NCBI RefSeq assembly: GCF_009834915.1
Contig: NZ_WVHS01000005.1
Span: 248,001-312,000 of the forward strand
DNA length: 64,000 nucleotides
Source of the DNA: Hufsiella ginkgonis
GTDB taxonomy: Bacteria > Bacteroidota > Bacteroidia > Sphingobacteriales > Sphingobacteriaceae
Reading direction: 5' to 3'
Below are positions 1 to 8,992 of this stretch, piece by piece. Under the pieces are notes generated by a model, which worked only from the letters and a program-made list of their open reading frames with translations, was not told the DNA's origin and did not search any database. The position numbers and the translations under genes are program-made. How positions within the stretch are numbered: position 1 is the first letter of the stretch; every line of letters starts with the position of its first letter.

Positions 1-788
1 ACGAGGTTTTCCCCGCACATCGACCAGATGAAACCGTAGTTGGAAGTTCCGCCGCCGGAATGGATAGACCATGGCGGTGAGATGATCGCCTGGTTATTTT
101 GCACCACCAGGTGGCGTGTTTCCTGCGGTTGCCCCATAAAATGGAATACCACCTGGCCCTCAGGTACATCAAAATAAAAATAAGCTTCCATGCGGCGATC
201 GTGCACGTGCGAAGGCATGGTGTTCCAAACGCTTCCCTTACTTAAAATGGTGAGTCCCATTACCAGCTGGCAGCTTTTTGCACCCTCCAGGTGAATGTAC
301 TTGTAAATGGTACGCTCGTTAGCGGTATCGCCGCTGCCGATGGTGACAGGCAATGCCGCTTCCTTTTTGATCAGCTGATGCGGGAATTCCTTATGTGCCG
401 GCACGGAATAGAGGTAAAACCTGGCAGGCTCACTTGCAGACACACTTTTAAAGGTAACTTTCCTGGATCCTTTCCCTGCATATACGGCATCCAGCTTATT
501 CACTTCGTAAGTGGTGCCATCTATATTTATGGCGCCGGCGCCGCCTACGTTGATGATGCCGAGCTCGCGGCGCTCGAGGAAATACTCGGCGCGCAGGTTC
601 TCGTAATTAGGCAATTCGAGCTCCCCAGCTACCGGCACCACACTGCCCACAATGGCGCGGTCGTAATGCGAGTACGTAAAATTGAACTGGTCATCCTGCA
701 TCAGGTCCTCGAGCAGGAAATTCGCGCGGAGATCGGCGGTATTTAGGCCACTCACCTCTTTCGGGCTCTGGGCGTAGCGTTGGTTCAT
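1..788 (-). CDS. kduI: 5-keto-4-deoxyuronate isomerase KduI (3' end off window)
   Basis: Isomerises 5-keto-4-deoxyuronate to 3-deoxy-D-glycero-2,5-hexodiulosonate in the cytoplasm, a step in breakdown of unsaturated uronates from pectin and glycosaminoglycans. The 262 visible residues begin MNQRYAQSPKEV and cover most of a protein of usually about 280 residues; the C-terminus is cut by the window edge. A cupin core is visible, with the metal-binding stretch SHVHDRRMEAYFYF and, near the break, IHSGGGTSNYGFIWSMCGEN. The family's zinc ligands (two His, one Glu, one more His) are all represented. It follows kduD by 30 bp on the same strand, the usual pairing, so the two are probably co-transcribed. 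The cut end is an artefact of the window, not a pseudogene signal. Confidence 0.93.
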   Translation of the reverse strand, partial: MNQRYAQSPKEVSGLNTADLRANFLLEDLMQDDQFNFTYSHYDRAIVGSVVPVAGELELPNYENLRAEYFLERRELGIINVGGAGAINIDGTTYEVNKLDAVYAGKGSRKVTFKSVSASEPARFYLYSVPAHKEFPHQLIKKEAALPVTIGSGDTANERTIYKYIHLEGAKSCQLVMGLTILSKGSVWNTMPSHVHDRRMEAYFYFDVPEGQVVFHFMGQPQETRHLVVQNNQAIISPPWSIHSGGGTSNYGFIWSMCGENL

Positions 789-818
789 TATCATATCTTT
801 TTTGTTTTACGTGATGAT

Positions 819-1586
819 CTATCTTCCCATCCACCCACCGTCTACAGTAACGATGGTGCCATTTACATAATCGGAGGCTTTAGAGGCCAGGAAAACGGTC
901 ACTCCTTTAAAGTCTTCGGGTTCGCCCCAGCGGTTTGCGGGGATGCGATCGAGGATCGACCGGCTTCTTACGGGATCGTTACGCAAGGCCTCGGTGTTAT
1001 CCGTGGCGATATAACCCGGTGCGATCCCGTTCACGTTTACTCCTTTTGATGCCCATTCATTCGAAAATGCCTTGATGAGGCTGCCAATGGCGCCTTTGCT
1101 CGCGGCGTACCCAGGCACGTTGATCCCGCCCTGGAAGGTAAGCAGCGACGCCGTGAAGATGATCTTGCCGGATCCATGTTCCAGCATCCTGCCGCCAATT
1201 TCGCGGGTGATGATAAACTGGCTGTTCAGGTTGATGCCGATCACCTTATCCCAATATTCATCGCTATGTTCGGCGGCCGGCGCACGCATAATGGTACCGG
1301 CATTGTTCACCAGGATATCTATCCGCGGATTTTCGGCGAGCACCTTACCGGTAAAAGCGTTCACGGAACTCCGGTCTTCGAAATCGCATTGGTAAGCGGC
1401 AAATTTCCGTCCGGTGGCGGCTACTTCCTGTTCGGTATCACTGCCGGCGGTTAATGACGACGAAACACCTATAATGTCGGCACCCGCTTCCGCCAGGGCG
1501 ATCGCCATTGCTTTGCCGATGCCCCTGCTGCACCCGGTTACCAGGGCAGTTTTACCGGTCAGATCAAATAAAGAGTTCAGGCTCAT
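819..1586 (-). CDS. kduD: SDR-family 2-dehydro-3-deoxy-D-gluconate 5-dehydrogenase KduD
   Basis: Reduces 2,5-diketo-3-deoxygluconate to 2-keto-3-deoxygluconate with NAD(P)H, the step after KduI. The 255 residues show a classical short-chain dehydrogenase: cofactor motif TGCSRGIG at residues 17-24, NNAG near 88, catalytic YAASK, and the family-typical C-terminus TVDGGWMGR. An upstream in-frame start at 1631 would add 15 residues; the ATG at 1586 (MSLNSLFDL) matches the normal start and was chosen. A partial Bacteroidota -7 element (TAATTTG on the minus strand) lies just upstream. SDR specificity is hard to read from sequence, but kduI directly downstream supports the assignment. Confidence 0.9.
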   Translation of the reverse strand: MSLNSLFDLTGKTALVTGCSRGIGKAMAIALAEAGADIIGVSSSLTAGSDTEQEVAATGRKFAAYQCDFEDRSSVNAFTGKVLAENPRIDILVNNAGTIMRAPAAEHSDEYWDKVIGINLNSQFIITREIGGRMLEHGSGKIIFTASLLTFQGGINVPGYAASKGAIGSLIKAFSNEWASKGVNVNGIAPGYIATDNTEALRNDPVRSRSILDRIPANRWGEPEDFKGVTVFLASKASDYVNGTIVTVDGGWMGR

Positions 1587-1855
1587 AATTACTTCGACTT
1601 TTTTGCGTGGCAAATTACAGCTTAATCCCATAAGATTAAACAGCGCAGGCGATTTAATCTATCCGGGTTTCATGACATTAAGACGACCGATATGTATACA
1701 AAAGCAGACAGATCAATTTAAGAGAAACCCGGCAAAAAAACCGAACAAGTTCAAAATCAGCCATTTTAGATACATTTTAACCAGGTCATGGCAATCGGTA
1801 CAAAAATCGCAATACCGTTAACACAACAACGATATTAAACGCTAAACATACCGTC

Positions 1856-2026
1856 ATGAAAATCACCAACGAAACTATCAGCCATACTGTTCTCAATAAA
1901 TTTGATAAAGAGTTAAAAGCGATCCTGCTTCATGACCTTAAACAGTTCCGCAAATCGCAGGGCCAGTTCCTACGCAACACCAGCAGCAGCAAACAAGTTC
2001 CTGATCAGAACTTGATGGTTGCCTGA
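1856..2026 (+). CDS. Hypothetical 56-residue basic protein
   Basis: I do not recognise this protein. ATG at 1856 opens a 56-codon frame (MKITNETISHTVLNKFDKEL...) ending at TGA 2026. It has a helix-forming middle (KELKAILLHDLKQFRKSQ) and a Ser/Gln-rich tail, with no membrane segment, signal peptide or cysteine. A good intrinsic terminator begins 35 nt after the stop, making a self-contained monocistronic unit in an otherwise gene-free stretch. An imperfect -7 box (TACATTTT, 1771-1778) lies about 80 nt upstream. It could be a small regulatory protein, a translated leader, or a non-coding RNA with a chance frame. Confidence 0.5.
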   Translation: MKITNETISHTVLNKFDKELKAILLHDLKQFRKSQGQFLRNTSSSKQVPDQNLMVA

Positions 2027-2060
2027 TCAATCATATATATACCTTTTACAACAAGAAAAA

Positions 2061-2092
2061 GCCTCGTTTCCTTTGGGAGACGGGGCTTTTTT
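2061..2092 (+). terminator. Rho-independent terminator after the 56-residue ORF
   Basis: Arms 2061-2071 (GCCTCGTTTCC) and 2076-2086 (GGAGACGGGGC) pair over 11 positions with G-U wobbles, closed by a short T-rich loop and followed by a six-T run to 2092. An A-run lies just before the stem, so it could also work weakly on the other strand. Confidence 0.8.
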
Positions 2093-2175
2093 ATGAGGGG
2101 AGTCGTTCTGGGATCTGATAATAAGGAATCTCCCTGAACTTTATGGATCAAGCTTAGTTTCCGGGGAGTAGATTT

Positions 2176-2310
2176 GGCTGTCAGCTATCAGCATTCAGCC
2201 CGTAAGTATACCTTGTAAGATAAGTAATTGACGTTGAGCTCTTCCTGAGTAGTATTCCAGGTTTGACAGTGTAATTAAAGCTGATCGCTGATAGCTGAAA
2301 GCTAATAGCT
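2176..2310. repeat. Heptad inverted-repeat element A (TCAGC type)
   Basis: Left arm 2176-2199 reads as 7-nt units GGCTG-TCAGCTA-TCAGCAT-TCAGC. Right arm 2280-2310 is its near reverse complement (GCTGATCGCTGATAGCTG...). The arms are about 80 nt apart. The same heptad pattern recurs at 22098, 22726, 24445, 35695, 40233 and 47667. This copy has the longest spacer and lies in a true intergenic gap. Confidence 0.8.
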
Positions 2311-2459
2311 CCCAAACTTTTAAGCCTGATCCAACTTTATCTCCCGCTGGAGGGAATCCCAGAAGGGGAGGGAGTAATGGAGATCAAGCGACAAATCCGG
2401 AAAGCATTATAGGAAACTTCGTCCGCAATTTACGATCTTAGCCGTTCAAAGGCATTCGC

Positions 2460-5400
2460 ATGAAATCTTACAATCGTTTCAACAACATCACCGGCTGGTC
2501 TGTGTTTGCACTGGCTGCTTTCGTATACCTGCGGACCATGGAGCCCACCGTCAGTTTTTGGGATTGCGGGGAGTTTATCGCTTCCGCGTTCGGGCTGCAG
2601 GCGGGGCATCAGCCGGGAGCGCCGTTATTTATGATGACCGGGAAACTATTCTCGCTGGCCGCTTCCACGCCAGAGCGGGTCGCCTTTTGGGTAAATGCCA
2701 GCTCGGCACTGGCCAGCGCGGCCACTATCCTGTTCCTGTTCTGGACCATCACGGCATTTGCCTGTAAATTACTGGTAAAGCCTGGCGAAATTCTCAGCCG
2801 TGTACAGATGATCAGCGTACTGGGTGCCGGGGCCACCGGTGCGCTTGCCTATACGTTCTCCGATTCGTTCTGGTTCTCTGCGGTAGAGGCAGAGGTATAC
2901 GCTTTGTCGTCGCTCTGTACCGCCGTTGCGTTCTGGGGCATTTTAAAATGGGATGCCCGCGCAGATCAGCCGGGGGCCGACAAATGGCTTATTTTTATCG
3001 CGTACATCACCGGTCTTTCTATCGGGGTGCACCTGCTTAACCTGCTGGTGATCCCTACCATTGCACTGGTTTACTACTTCCGCAAAACAAAACGGGTCAC
3101 TTTTAAGGGAACCGTCCTTGCGCTGTTTGCCGGGTTCGGCATATTTGCCTTCGTATTATATGGGGTGATCCAGTACCTGATCTGGTTCGCCTTCCGTGCC
3201 GACCTGTTCTCGGTGAATACCCTTGGCCTCGGTTTTAACGGCGGCGCGTTCTTTTTCGCCCTCGTAGTGATCTCGGCGCTTACCTGGGCCATTTTTTATT
3301 CGGTCCGGGCAAAGAAGGTGCAGCTTAACCTAGCCCTGCTCGGGATGGCTTTCCTGCTCGTAGGATATTCTTCTTACGCCATGATCGCTATCCGCTCGAA
3401 TGCCAAAACAGCCATTAACATCAGTAACCCCGACAATGCCTTTTCACTGTTCGAGTACCTTGCCCGTGAGCAATACGGCCAGAACCCGCTTGTTTACGGC
3501 AATTATTTCGATTCCGAAGTTTCCGGCGTAAAAGAAGGCGGCGAGCTTTACCGGAAGGGGAAATCCCGTTACGAGTCGGCCGGTAAGAAATTTGATTATA
3601 CCTACGACCGCAATACCCTGCTGCCCAGGATGTACAGCCAGAAACCCGAGCACGTGAAGTTCTACAAGAATTGGATGAACATCGGCGAAGACCGGAAAGC
3701 CAATTTTGCCGATAACGTCGGGTTCCTCGGCTCCTACCAGCTGGGGTACATGTACCTACGCTATTTCCTCTGGAACTTTTCCGGCAAACAAAACGACCTG
3801 CAGGGCCAGGGCGAGCGCGAAAATGGCAACTGGATCTCGGGCGTTAAATCGCTGGATGCCCTGCGCCTGGGAAACCAGGACAAACTTTCGCCCGCCCAAA
3901 CCGCCAACCAGGGCTATAACCGTTTCTTTGCGCTTCCGCTGATGCTGGGGCTGGCAGGCGTGTTCTACCAGTTCCGCAAAAGCAGGAAAGATATCGGCGT
4001 GCTTGGCATGCTGTTCTTTTCTACCGGCATACTGATCGTGCTTTGTATCAACCAGGACCCGCTGCAGGTGCGTGAACGTGATTATGTTTACTCAGGCTCA
4101 TTCTATGTCTTCGCTATCTGGATCGGGTTAGGTGTACTGGCCGTGAGAGACCTGCTTAACCGCGTAACACCTGCCATGGTGAGCACCGGCCTGGCACTCG
4201 TGATCTGTATTGCGGCGGCTCCCGCCATTATGGGAATCGGGGGCTGGGACGATCACGACCGCTCCAGCCGCTATACCGCCCGCGACCTCGCAGCCAACTA
4301 CCTCAATTCCTGCGCACCAAACGCCATCCTGTTTACCAATGCCGACAATGATACCTATCCTTTATGGTATGTGCAGCAGGTGGAAGGTATACGAAAAGAT
4401 GTCCGCGTAGTATGTATCCAGCTGCTGTACAACGACTCGTACATCAACCAGATGAAAAAACAACTGTTCAGCTCGGCACCTCTTCCCATCACCATGCCGG
4501 AGGAAAAATACGCGCGCGGCACCCGCGATTACCTGCCGTTTGTGGATTATGGCCTCACGGATTCCGTAGAGCTTAAAGATATGCTCGAGGTGATGCTTTC
4601 TGAAAATGATGCCGATAAGGTGGAAATGCGCGACGGCTCGAAAGAAAACTTCCTGCCCTCCAAGAAGATGAAGATCTCCGTAGATGCACAGGAGGTGATC
4701 GCCTCCAAAACCATCGACCCGGCCAGGCACGCAGGTATCGCCAAAAAGATCGAATGGAACTATAACAAGAATTTTGTGACCCGCGCCGACCTGGCCGTGC
4801 TCGATATCCTGGCCAACAACCATTGGAAGCGGCCGATCTACTTCGCGGGAAGTTCCAGCAGCGACACTTATATGGGTCTCGACCGTTATTTATACTCGGA
4901 AGGTTATGCCTATCGTCTCCTGCCTATCGAACGCGCGGCAGCGGATAACCGCGATAAAACAGATATGACCAACACCGGGGCGATGTACGAGAACATGATG
5001 CACAAATTCCGGTACTCGTTTAACCAGGCCAGTTACCTCGATCCCGAGTCGCGCCGGGTAGCCAACGGCACATGGGACGCGATGAATATCCTCGCTTCGA
5101 ACCTTTACAGCGAAGGCAGGATCGCCGATTCCAAACGGGTAATGGACAAAGCCATGTCATCGCTTCCCATGAAAAATTACGGATTCGTTGATTCGGTGAA
5201 TAAGTACCAGGCGGCCGCCAACCTGTACCGGCTAAAAGAGACCGGCAAGGCCAACCAACTGATGAACAGCGTAAACGAATACATTTCGGGTGAGCTGAAC
5301 TACTATGCAAGCCTTGACGGCGAGGCACAACGCAGTTCGGTGGGCGAGCTGAGCCGATTGGTTTCGCTGCTCGAAGCCTGCAAAGCCCTCGCTGCCGGGC

Positions 5401-5483
5401 ATCGGCAGCCGCAGTTGCTGAAGGATATCGACAGGGTATATAAAAAAGCGCAGGAAGGAATGGTGTTTTCCCTGCAAGTTTAA
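2460..5483 (+). CDS. DUF2723 membrane protein, glycosyltransferase-like
   Basis: A 1007-residue polytopic membrane protein of the Bacteroidota DUF2723 family (also named glycosyltransferase family 117), remotely like protein O-mannosyltransferases. Near the N-terminus it has RTMEPTVSFWDCGEFI, whose acidic residues after the first membrane helix match the expected lipid-linked-sugar site; AGHQPGAPLFMM follows. About ten hydrophobic helices fill residues 10-580. The C-terminal 400 residues are soluble, with helical TPR-like stretches near the end. The substrate is unknown. The gene ends 5 nt before the DUF4271 gene, so the two are likely co-transcribed. Confidence 0.85.
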   Translation: MKSYNRFNNITGWSVFALAAFVYLRTMEPTVSFWDCGEFIASAFGLQAGHQPGAPLFMMTGKLFSLAASTPERVAFWVNASSALASAATILFLFWTITAFACKLLVKPGEILSRVQMISVLGAGATGALAYTFSDSFWFSAVEAEVYALSSLCTAVAFWGILKWDARADQPGADKWLIFIAYITGLSIGVHLLNLLVIPTIALVYYFRKTKRVTFKGTVLALFAGFGIFAFVLYGVIQYLIWFAFRADLFSVNTLGLGFNGGAFFFALVVISALTWAIFYSVRAKKVQLNLALLGMAFLLVGYSSYAMIAIRSNAKTAINISNPDNAFSLFEYLAREQYGQNPLVYGNYFDSEVSGVKEGGELYRKGKSRYESAGKKFDYTYDRNTLLPRMYSQKPEHVKFYKNWMNIGEDRKANFADNVGFLGSYQLGYMYLRYFLWNFSGKQNDLQGQGERENGNWISGVKSLDALRLGNQDKLSPAQTANQGYNRFFALPLMLGLAGVFYQFRKSRKDIGVLGMLFFSTGILIVLCINQDPLQVRERDYVYSGSFYVFAIWIGLGVLAVRDLLNRVTPAMVSTGLALVICIAAAPAIMGIGGWDDHDRSSRYTARDLAANYLNSCAPNAILFTNADNDTYPLWYVQQVEGIRKDVRVVCIQLLYNDSYINQMKKQLFSSAPLPITMPEEKYARGTRDYLPFVDYGLTDSVELKDMLEVMLSENDADKVEMRDGSKENFLPSKKMKISVDAQEVIASKTIDPARHAGIAKKIEWNYNKNFVTRADLAVLDILANNHWKRPIYFAGSSSSDTYMGLDRYLYSEGYAYRLLPIERAAADNRDKTDMTNTGAMYENMMHKFRYSFNQASYLDPESRRVANGTWDAMNILASNLYSEGRIADSKRVMDKAMSSLPMKNYGFVDSVNKYQAAANLYRLKETGKANQLMNSVNEYISGELNYYASLDGEAQRSSVGELSRLVSLLEACKALAAGHRQPQLLKDIDRVYKKAQEGMVFSLQV

Positions 5484-5488
5484 TTTGA

Positions 5489-6496
5489 ATGATAAAACGC
5501 TTTCTTCTTTTTCTCTGTATCTGTGCATGGACATTCACGGCCCGTCCGCAAACCCCGGACGCCCAGGGCGGTATCGCCGACAGCACCCGGGCGAAAAGGA
5601 CCTATGCGTTCCGCGATTCGGCCTCGCTGGCGCGATGGATGGCCCGCAGGGATTCGGTAAGGGAAGCGCGGGACTCGATTAAAGCGATCAGCGATTCGCT
5701 GTCGCGGGTATGGATCGGGCGCCCGGATCCGAACCGGCCCAACCAGTTCGTAGACAGCCTGGTGGAACTGTACACGGTAAAGGACCTCGACTTCCAGGCC
5801 TGGGCGAGGAAGTTCCCGCATAAAGTGAACCGGTACGACCAGGGAAAATCTCGTCCCAAAGGAGAGCCCTGGGTGATCGGGTACATCATCCTCCTGCTGT
5901 TATTCTTCGCCATCCTTAAAAAAGCCGCGGCAAAAGAGATGGTTATTATCCTGCAATCCTTTTTCAGCAACCGCATTCTCAGCCAGATCAGTAAAGAAGC
6001 CAACCTGTTCAGCTCGTGGCCGTTCATCCTCCTTTACATCCTGTTCGGTTTCACCATCGGTATGCTGCTTTACCTTTCGGGGAGATATTTCCAGCTCGCT
6101 TATGCTTACAGCGGGATCCAGCTGCTTATCCTGCTGTCGCTATCGGTGATCGGGTTGTTTACCCTCAAGATCCTGCTGTCGCTCGTGCTCGGTTACCTCT
6201 TCGATGTGCAGCGGCTGGCGCGCGAATATGTGTCGATCCTGTACCTCACCTACTTCAACGCGGCGATTCTTTACCTGCCGCTCATCCTGGCATTCAGCCT
6301 TACGCCGGGCAGGTTCGCCCAGCTTTATATCTATATAGCTATCGCACTGCTGGTGCTGATCTTTATCTTTCAATTTCTTCGCGCAGGGATAAACATTTTA
6401 TCAAATTACCGATTTCCAAAAATGTATTTATTTATCTATCTTTGCGCCCTCGAAGTTTGCCCGTTATTAATTCTAATTAAAGCACTTAGGTTTTAG
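5489..6496 (+). CDS. DUF4271 integral membrane protein
   Basis: 335 residues. A cleavable signal peptide (MIKRFLLFLCICAWTFTARPQ) is followed by a charged periplasmic region to about residue 125, then seven or so hydrophobic helices to the C-terminus. This is the DUF4271 family, which in Bacteroidota usually sits directly upstream of hemD, as here. Its molecular role is unknown; the neighbour suggests a link to heme or the envelope, but that is inference. Its 3' end contains a good promoter sequence for hemD. Confidence 0.8.
   Translation: MIKRFLLFLCICAWTFTARPQTPDAQGGIADSTRAKRTYAFRDSASLARWMARRDSVREARDSIKAISDSLSRVWIGRPDPNRPNQFVDSLVELYTVKDLDFQAWARKFPHKVNRYDQGKSRPKGEPWVIGYIILLLLFFAILKKAAAKEMVIILQSFFSNRILSQISKEANLFSSWPFILLYILFGFTIGMLLYLSGRYFQLAYAYSGIQLLILLSLSVIGLFTLKILLSLVLGYLFDVQRLAREYVSILYLTYFNAAILYLPLILAFSLTPGRFAQLYIYIAIALLVLIFIFQFLRAGINILSNYRFPKMYLFIYLCALEVCPLLILIKALRF
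6413..6444 (+). promoter_or_regulatory. Probable promoter of hemD inside the DUF4271 gene
   Basis: TATCTTTG at 6437-6444 is a perfect match to the Bacteroidota -7 element TAnnTTTG. TTTC at 6413-6416 is a fair -33 element with 20 nt between. The expected start point near 6451 gives a leader of about 60 nt before the hemD ATG at 6510. Confidence 0.6.
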
Positions 6497-6509
6497 GCCT
6501 CGGAATCAT

Positions 6510-7280
6510 ATGCAAGCAGTACCAGACGCAAGGAAAAGGAAAGTAAAGAGTATTTTGGTCACACTGCCCAAACCCGACACTGATAAGTCGCCGTATTTTG
6601 AGCTGGCTAAAAAGTATAACCTGAAGGTTGATTTCCGGTCGTTCATTCATGTGGAAGGCGTTTCGGCCAAGGATTTCCGGAAAGAGAAGATCAACCTGCC
6701 GGAATTTACCGCTGTGATCTTTACCAGCCGCAACGCCGTAGACCATTTTTTCAGGATCTGCGAAGAGATGCGTTTCGAAGTGCCCGCAGAGATGAAGTAT
6801 TTCTGTATTTCAGAAACCATCGCGCTTTATCTCCAGAAATACATCCAGTACCGCAAACGCAAGATCTTTTTCGGCAAGCAAACCGCTTCAGACCTGGCGG
6901 AAGTGTTAAAGAAACATGCCGCCGAAAAGTTCCTCTACCCCTGCTCTGACGTAGCCGCGGAAGAAACCCAGAAATTCCTCCAGGACAACGGTTACAACTT
7001 TAAACCGGCCATCCTGTTCCGCACGGTCTGCAGCGACCTTTCCGACCTGGCGGACGTATTCTACGACATCATCGCTTTTTTCAGCCCGTCGAGCATTCAA
7101 TCGCTCTATAAGAACTTCCCCGGTTTCAGCCAGAACAATACACGGATCGCCGCCTTTGGCGCCAGTACCCATAAAGCACTGGTTGAACGTGGTTTGATAC
7201 TCGATATCCCAGCTCCAACGCCCATAGCACCCAGCATGACGATGGCGATCGAGCAATATATTAAACAAGCAAATAAATAA
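6510..7280 (+). CDS. hemD: Uroporphyrinogen-III synthase HemD
   Basis: Closes hydroxymethylbilane to uroporphyrinogen III in the tetrapyrrole pathway. The 256-residue protein has the two-lobe HemD layout: VTLPKPDTDKSPYFELAKKY at the start, VIFTSRNAVDHFF in lobe one, FLYPCSDVAAEETQKFL at the hinge, and a C-terminal FFSPSSIQSLY / RIAAFGASTHKALVERG. HemD sequences are very divergent, but SRNAVDHF plus FSPSS is typical for Bacteroidota. It lies 13 nt after the DUF4271 gene and also has its own candidate promoter inside that gene. It supplies precursor for the heme used by the oxidase cluster at the right of the window. Confidence 0.88.
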   Translation: MQAVPDARKRKVKSILVTLPKPDTDKSPYFELAKKYNLKVDFRSFIHVEGVSAKDFRKEKINLPEFTAVIFTSRNAVDHFFRICEEMRFEVPAEMKYFCISETIALYLQKYIQYRKRKIFFGKQTASDLAEVLKKHAAEKFLYPCSDVAAEETQKFLQDNGYNFKPAILFRTVCSDLSDLADVFYDIIAFFSPSSIQSLYKNFPGFSQNNTRIAAFGASTHKALVERGLILDIPAPTPIAPSMTMAIEQYIKQANK

Positions 7281-7621
7281 TTTCACGCGCCCACAATTAT
7301 CCGTTGGCTACTCACGTTATTTACCAGTCTTAACAAACTTTTTACTTAGTTTATACGTATAGTTTTAAGTACTGACAGACATAACGCGACTCGTTTAATA
7401 GCCTTATGGATAGCATGATAGGCTGTAAGCACAATTGGACGGCACAATTTATAGCCGTTCGATTCTTTTGTTTATATTCGAAAAAAATTTGATTAGTATA
7501 TATTACCGGAACTTTCAGAATAAACGGATTGCCCTAATGAAACCCCGATAAGCCATTACTCACCATACATAGAATAATGGTTCATCGACGCTTCGTTGCC
7601 TTTAAAGAACAAATTATCCCA
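7281..7621. other. Intergenic region before the gld operon
   Basis: AT-rich non-coding stretch between hemD and gldK. The best promoter candidate is TTTA (7448-7451), 21 nt, then TATATTCG (7473-7480), one mismatch from the -7 consensus. No convincing terminator for hemD and no structured RNA was seen. Confidence 0.35.
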
Positions 7622-8947
7622 ATGAAAAAATTTTACTTTATCGCTCTTTTATCTTGTGCAGCAGTATGGAGTAGCTGTGGCAGCAATGCTGGTGGGGAAC
7701 TGGTAGGAGTACGCAGTAAAAAATTTAACAACCAACGTGTACCTTACGGGATGGTTTATATACCCGGCGGCTCCTTCATCATGGGACAGACCGACCAGGA
7801 TATCACCTTTGCACAGATCGCACAGAACAAACAAGTAACCGTTCAGGCTTTTTATATGGATGAAACCGAGATCACCAATGCCGAATACCGGCAATTTGTG
7901 AACTGGGTACGCGATTCCATCGCATTAACAGATTACTTACAGGACCAGAACTACTATATCCAGCCGAGGAGAGGCTCCGCGGCTTCTGCTACCGGCCAGA
8001 AATACATCGACTGGAAAAAGGTGGGCAACGGCTCGAAGCTTTGGGCCGGGACGAGAGGCACTGCGGCGGCAACCTCACAGAAGCTCCAGGCGATGTACTA
8101 CCAGGGCGATGACCGGATCTTCGACCGCAACGAGATCGATGTGCGCCTGCTCAAATACCAGTTCGCCATGATGCAGTATCGCCTGGCATCTAACGGCCGC
8201 TTCAATAAAGACCTTAAACGCGCCGACTTTATCCTGAGAGATACCGTAAGCGTTTACCCCGATACCCTCGTATGGCTGAACGATTTCACCTACGCACAGA
8301 ACGACCCGATGGTGCAGGGCTACTTTTCACACCCGTCGTTTGACAATTACCCGGTGGTAGGTGTTGACTGGAGACAAGCCCGCGCTTTTACCGTATGGCG
8401 CACCCGCTGGTACGAAGGTTACGCACATTCGCGCAAAATGCCGGCAAACGGACGTCTTCCTTACGAATTACCCAGCGAAGCAGAATTTGAATACGCCGCA
8501 AGAGGCGGAAGGATCGGCGATGCCTACCCATGGGGCGGTCCCTATATCCGCAATGCGAAAGGCTGCTTAATGGCCAACTTTAAACCAGGAAGAGGAAACT
8601 ACGTGGACGACGGCGGTGCATTTACCGTGAACGTGCGTTCCTATTTCCCCAATGATTTCGGGCTTTACAACATGGCGGGGAACGTAGCCGAATGGACGTC
8701 CTCGGCTTACGACGAGTCGTCTCCTCAATTTGTACACGACCTCAACCCCTCCTACTCATACGAAGCAAAAGCCTCTGACCCGGCTGTGCTTAAACGTAAA
8801 ACCGTGAAGGGCGGATCCTGGAAAGATATCGGTTATTTCCTCCAGAATTCGGCCAGCACCTACGAATACCAGGATACCTCCAAATCGTATATCGGTTTCA
8901 GGTGCGTAACCAAATTCCCCGGCAGAGATATCCGGGATAAGAACTAA
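7622..8947 (+). CDS. gldK: Type IX secretion lipoprotein GldK (PorK)
   Basis: Outer-membrane lipoprotein forming the periplasmic ring of the type IX secretion system with GldN. An ATG at 7577 would add 15 residues; the ATG at 7622 gives a clean lipoprotein signal (MKKFYFIALLSCAAVWSSCGS) and was chosen, leaving 441 residues. The body is an FGE-sulfatase-type fold: YIPGGSFIMGQTDQD, YMDETEITNAEYRQF, the central VVGVDWRQARAFTVWR, LPSEAEFEYAARGG, NMAGNVAEWTSSAY and IGFRCV at the end. In GldK this domain is structural. First gene of gldK-L-M-N, with short gaps to each next gene. Confidence 0.93.
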   Translation: MKKFYFIALLSCAAVWSSCGSNAGGELVGVRSKKFNNQRVPYGMVYIPGGSFIMGQTDQDITFAQIAQNKQVTVQAFYMDETEITNAEYRQFVNWVRDSIALTDYLQDQNYYIQPRRGSAASATGQKYIDWKKVGNGSKLWAGTRGTAAATSQKLQAMYYQGDDRIFDRNEIDVRLLKYQFAMMQYRLASNGRFNKDLKRADFILRDTVSVYPDTLVWLNDFTYAQNDPMVQGYFSHPSFDNYPVVGVDWRQARAFTVWRTRWYEGYAHSRKMPANGRLPYELPSEAEFEYAARGGRIGDAYPWGGPYIRNAKGCLMANFKPGRGNYVDDGGAFTVNVRSYFPNDFGLYNMAGNVAEWTSSAYDESSPQFVHDLNPSYSYEAKASDPAVLKRKTVKGGSWKDIGYFLQNSASTYEYQDTSKSYIGFRCVTKFPGRDIRDKN

Positions 8948-8992
8948 TCTTTCTATTAATCAACATTTATATCTACGAACAGGACAGACGCT

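Larger units (their letters stand above)
2027..2459. other. Gene-free stretch before the DUF2723 gene
   Basis: Holds the terminator at 2061-2092 and repeat element A at 2176-2310. I see no credible protein or structured RNA gene in the rest. No good TAnnTTTG promoter was found ahead of the ATG at 2460. Confidence 0.6.

Noticed and set aside
7577-7621. ATG at 7577 as the gldK start
   Set aside because: It adds 15 polar residues before a clean lipoprotein signal peptide.
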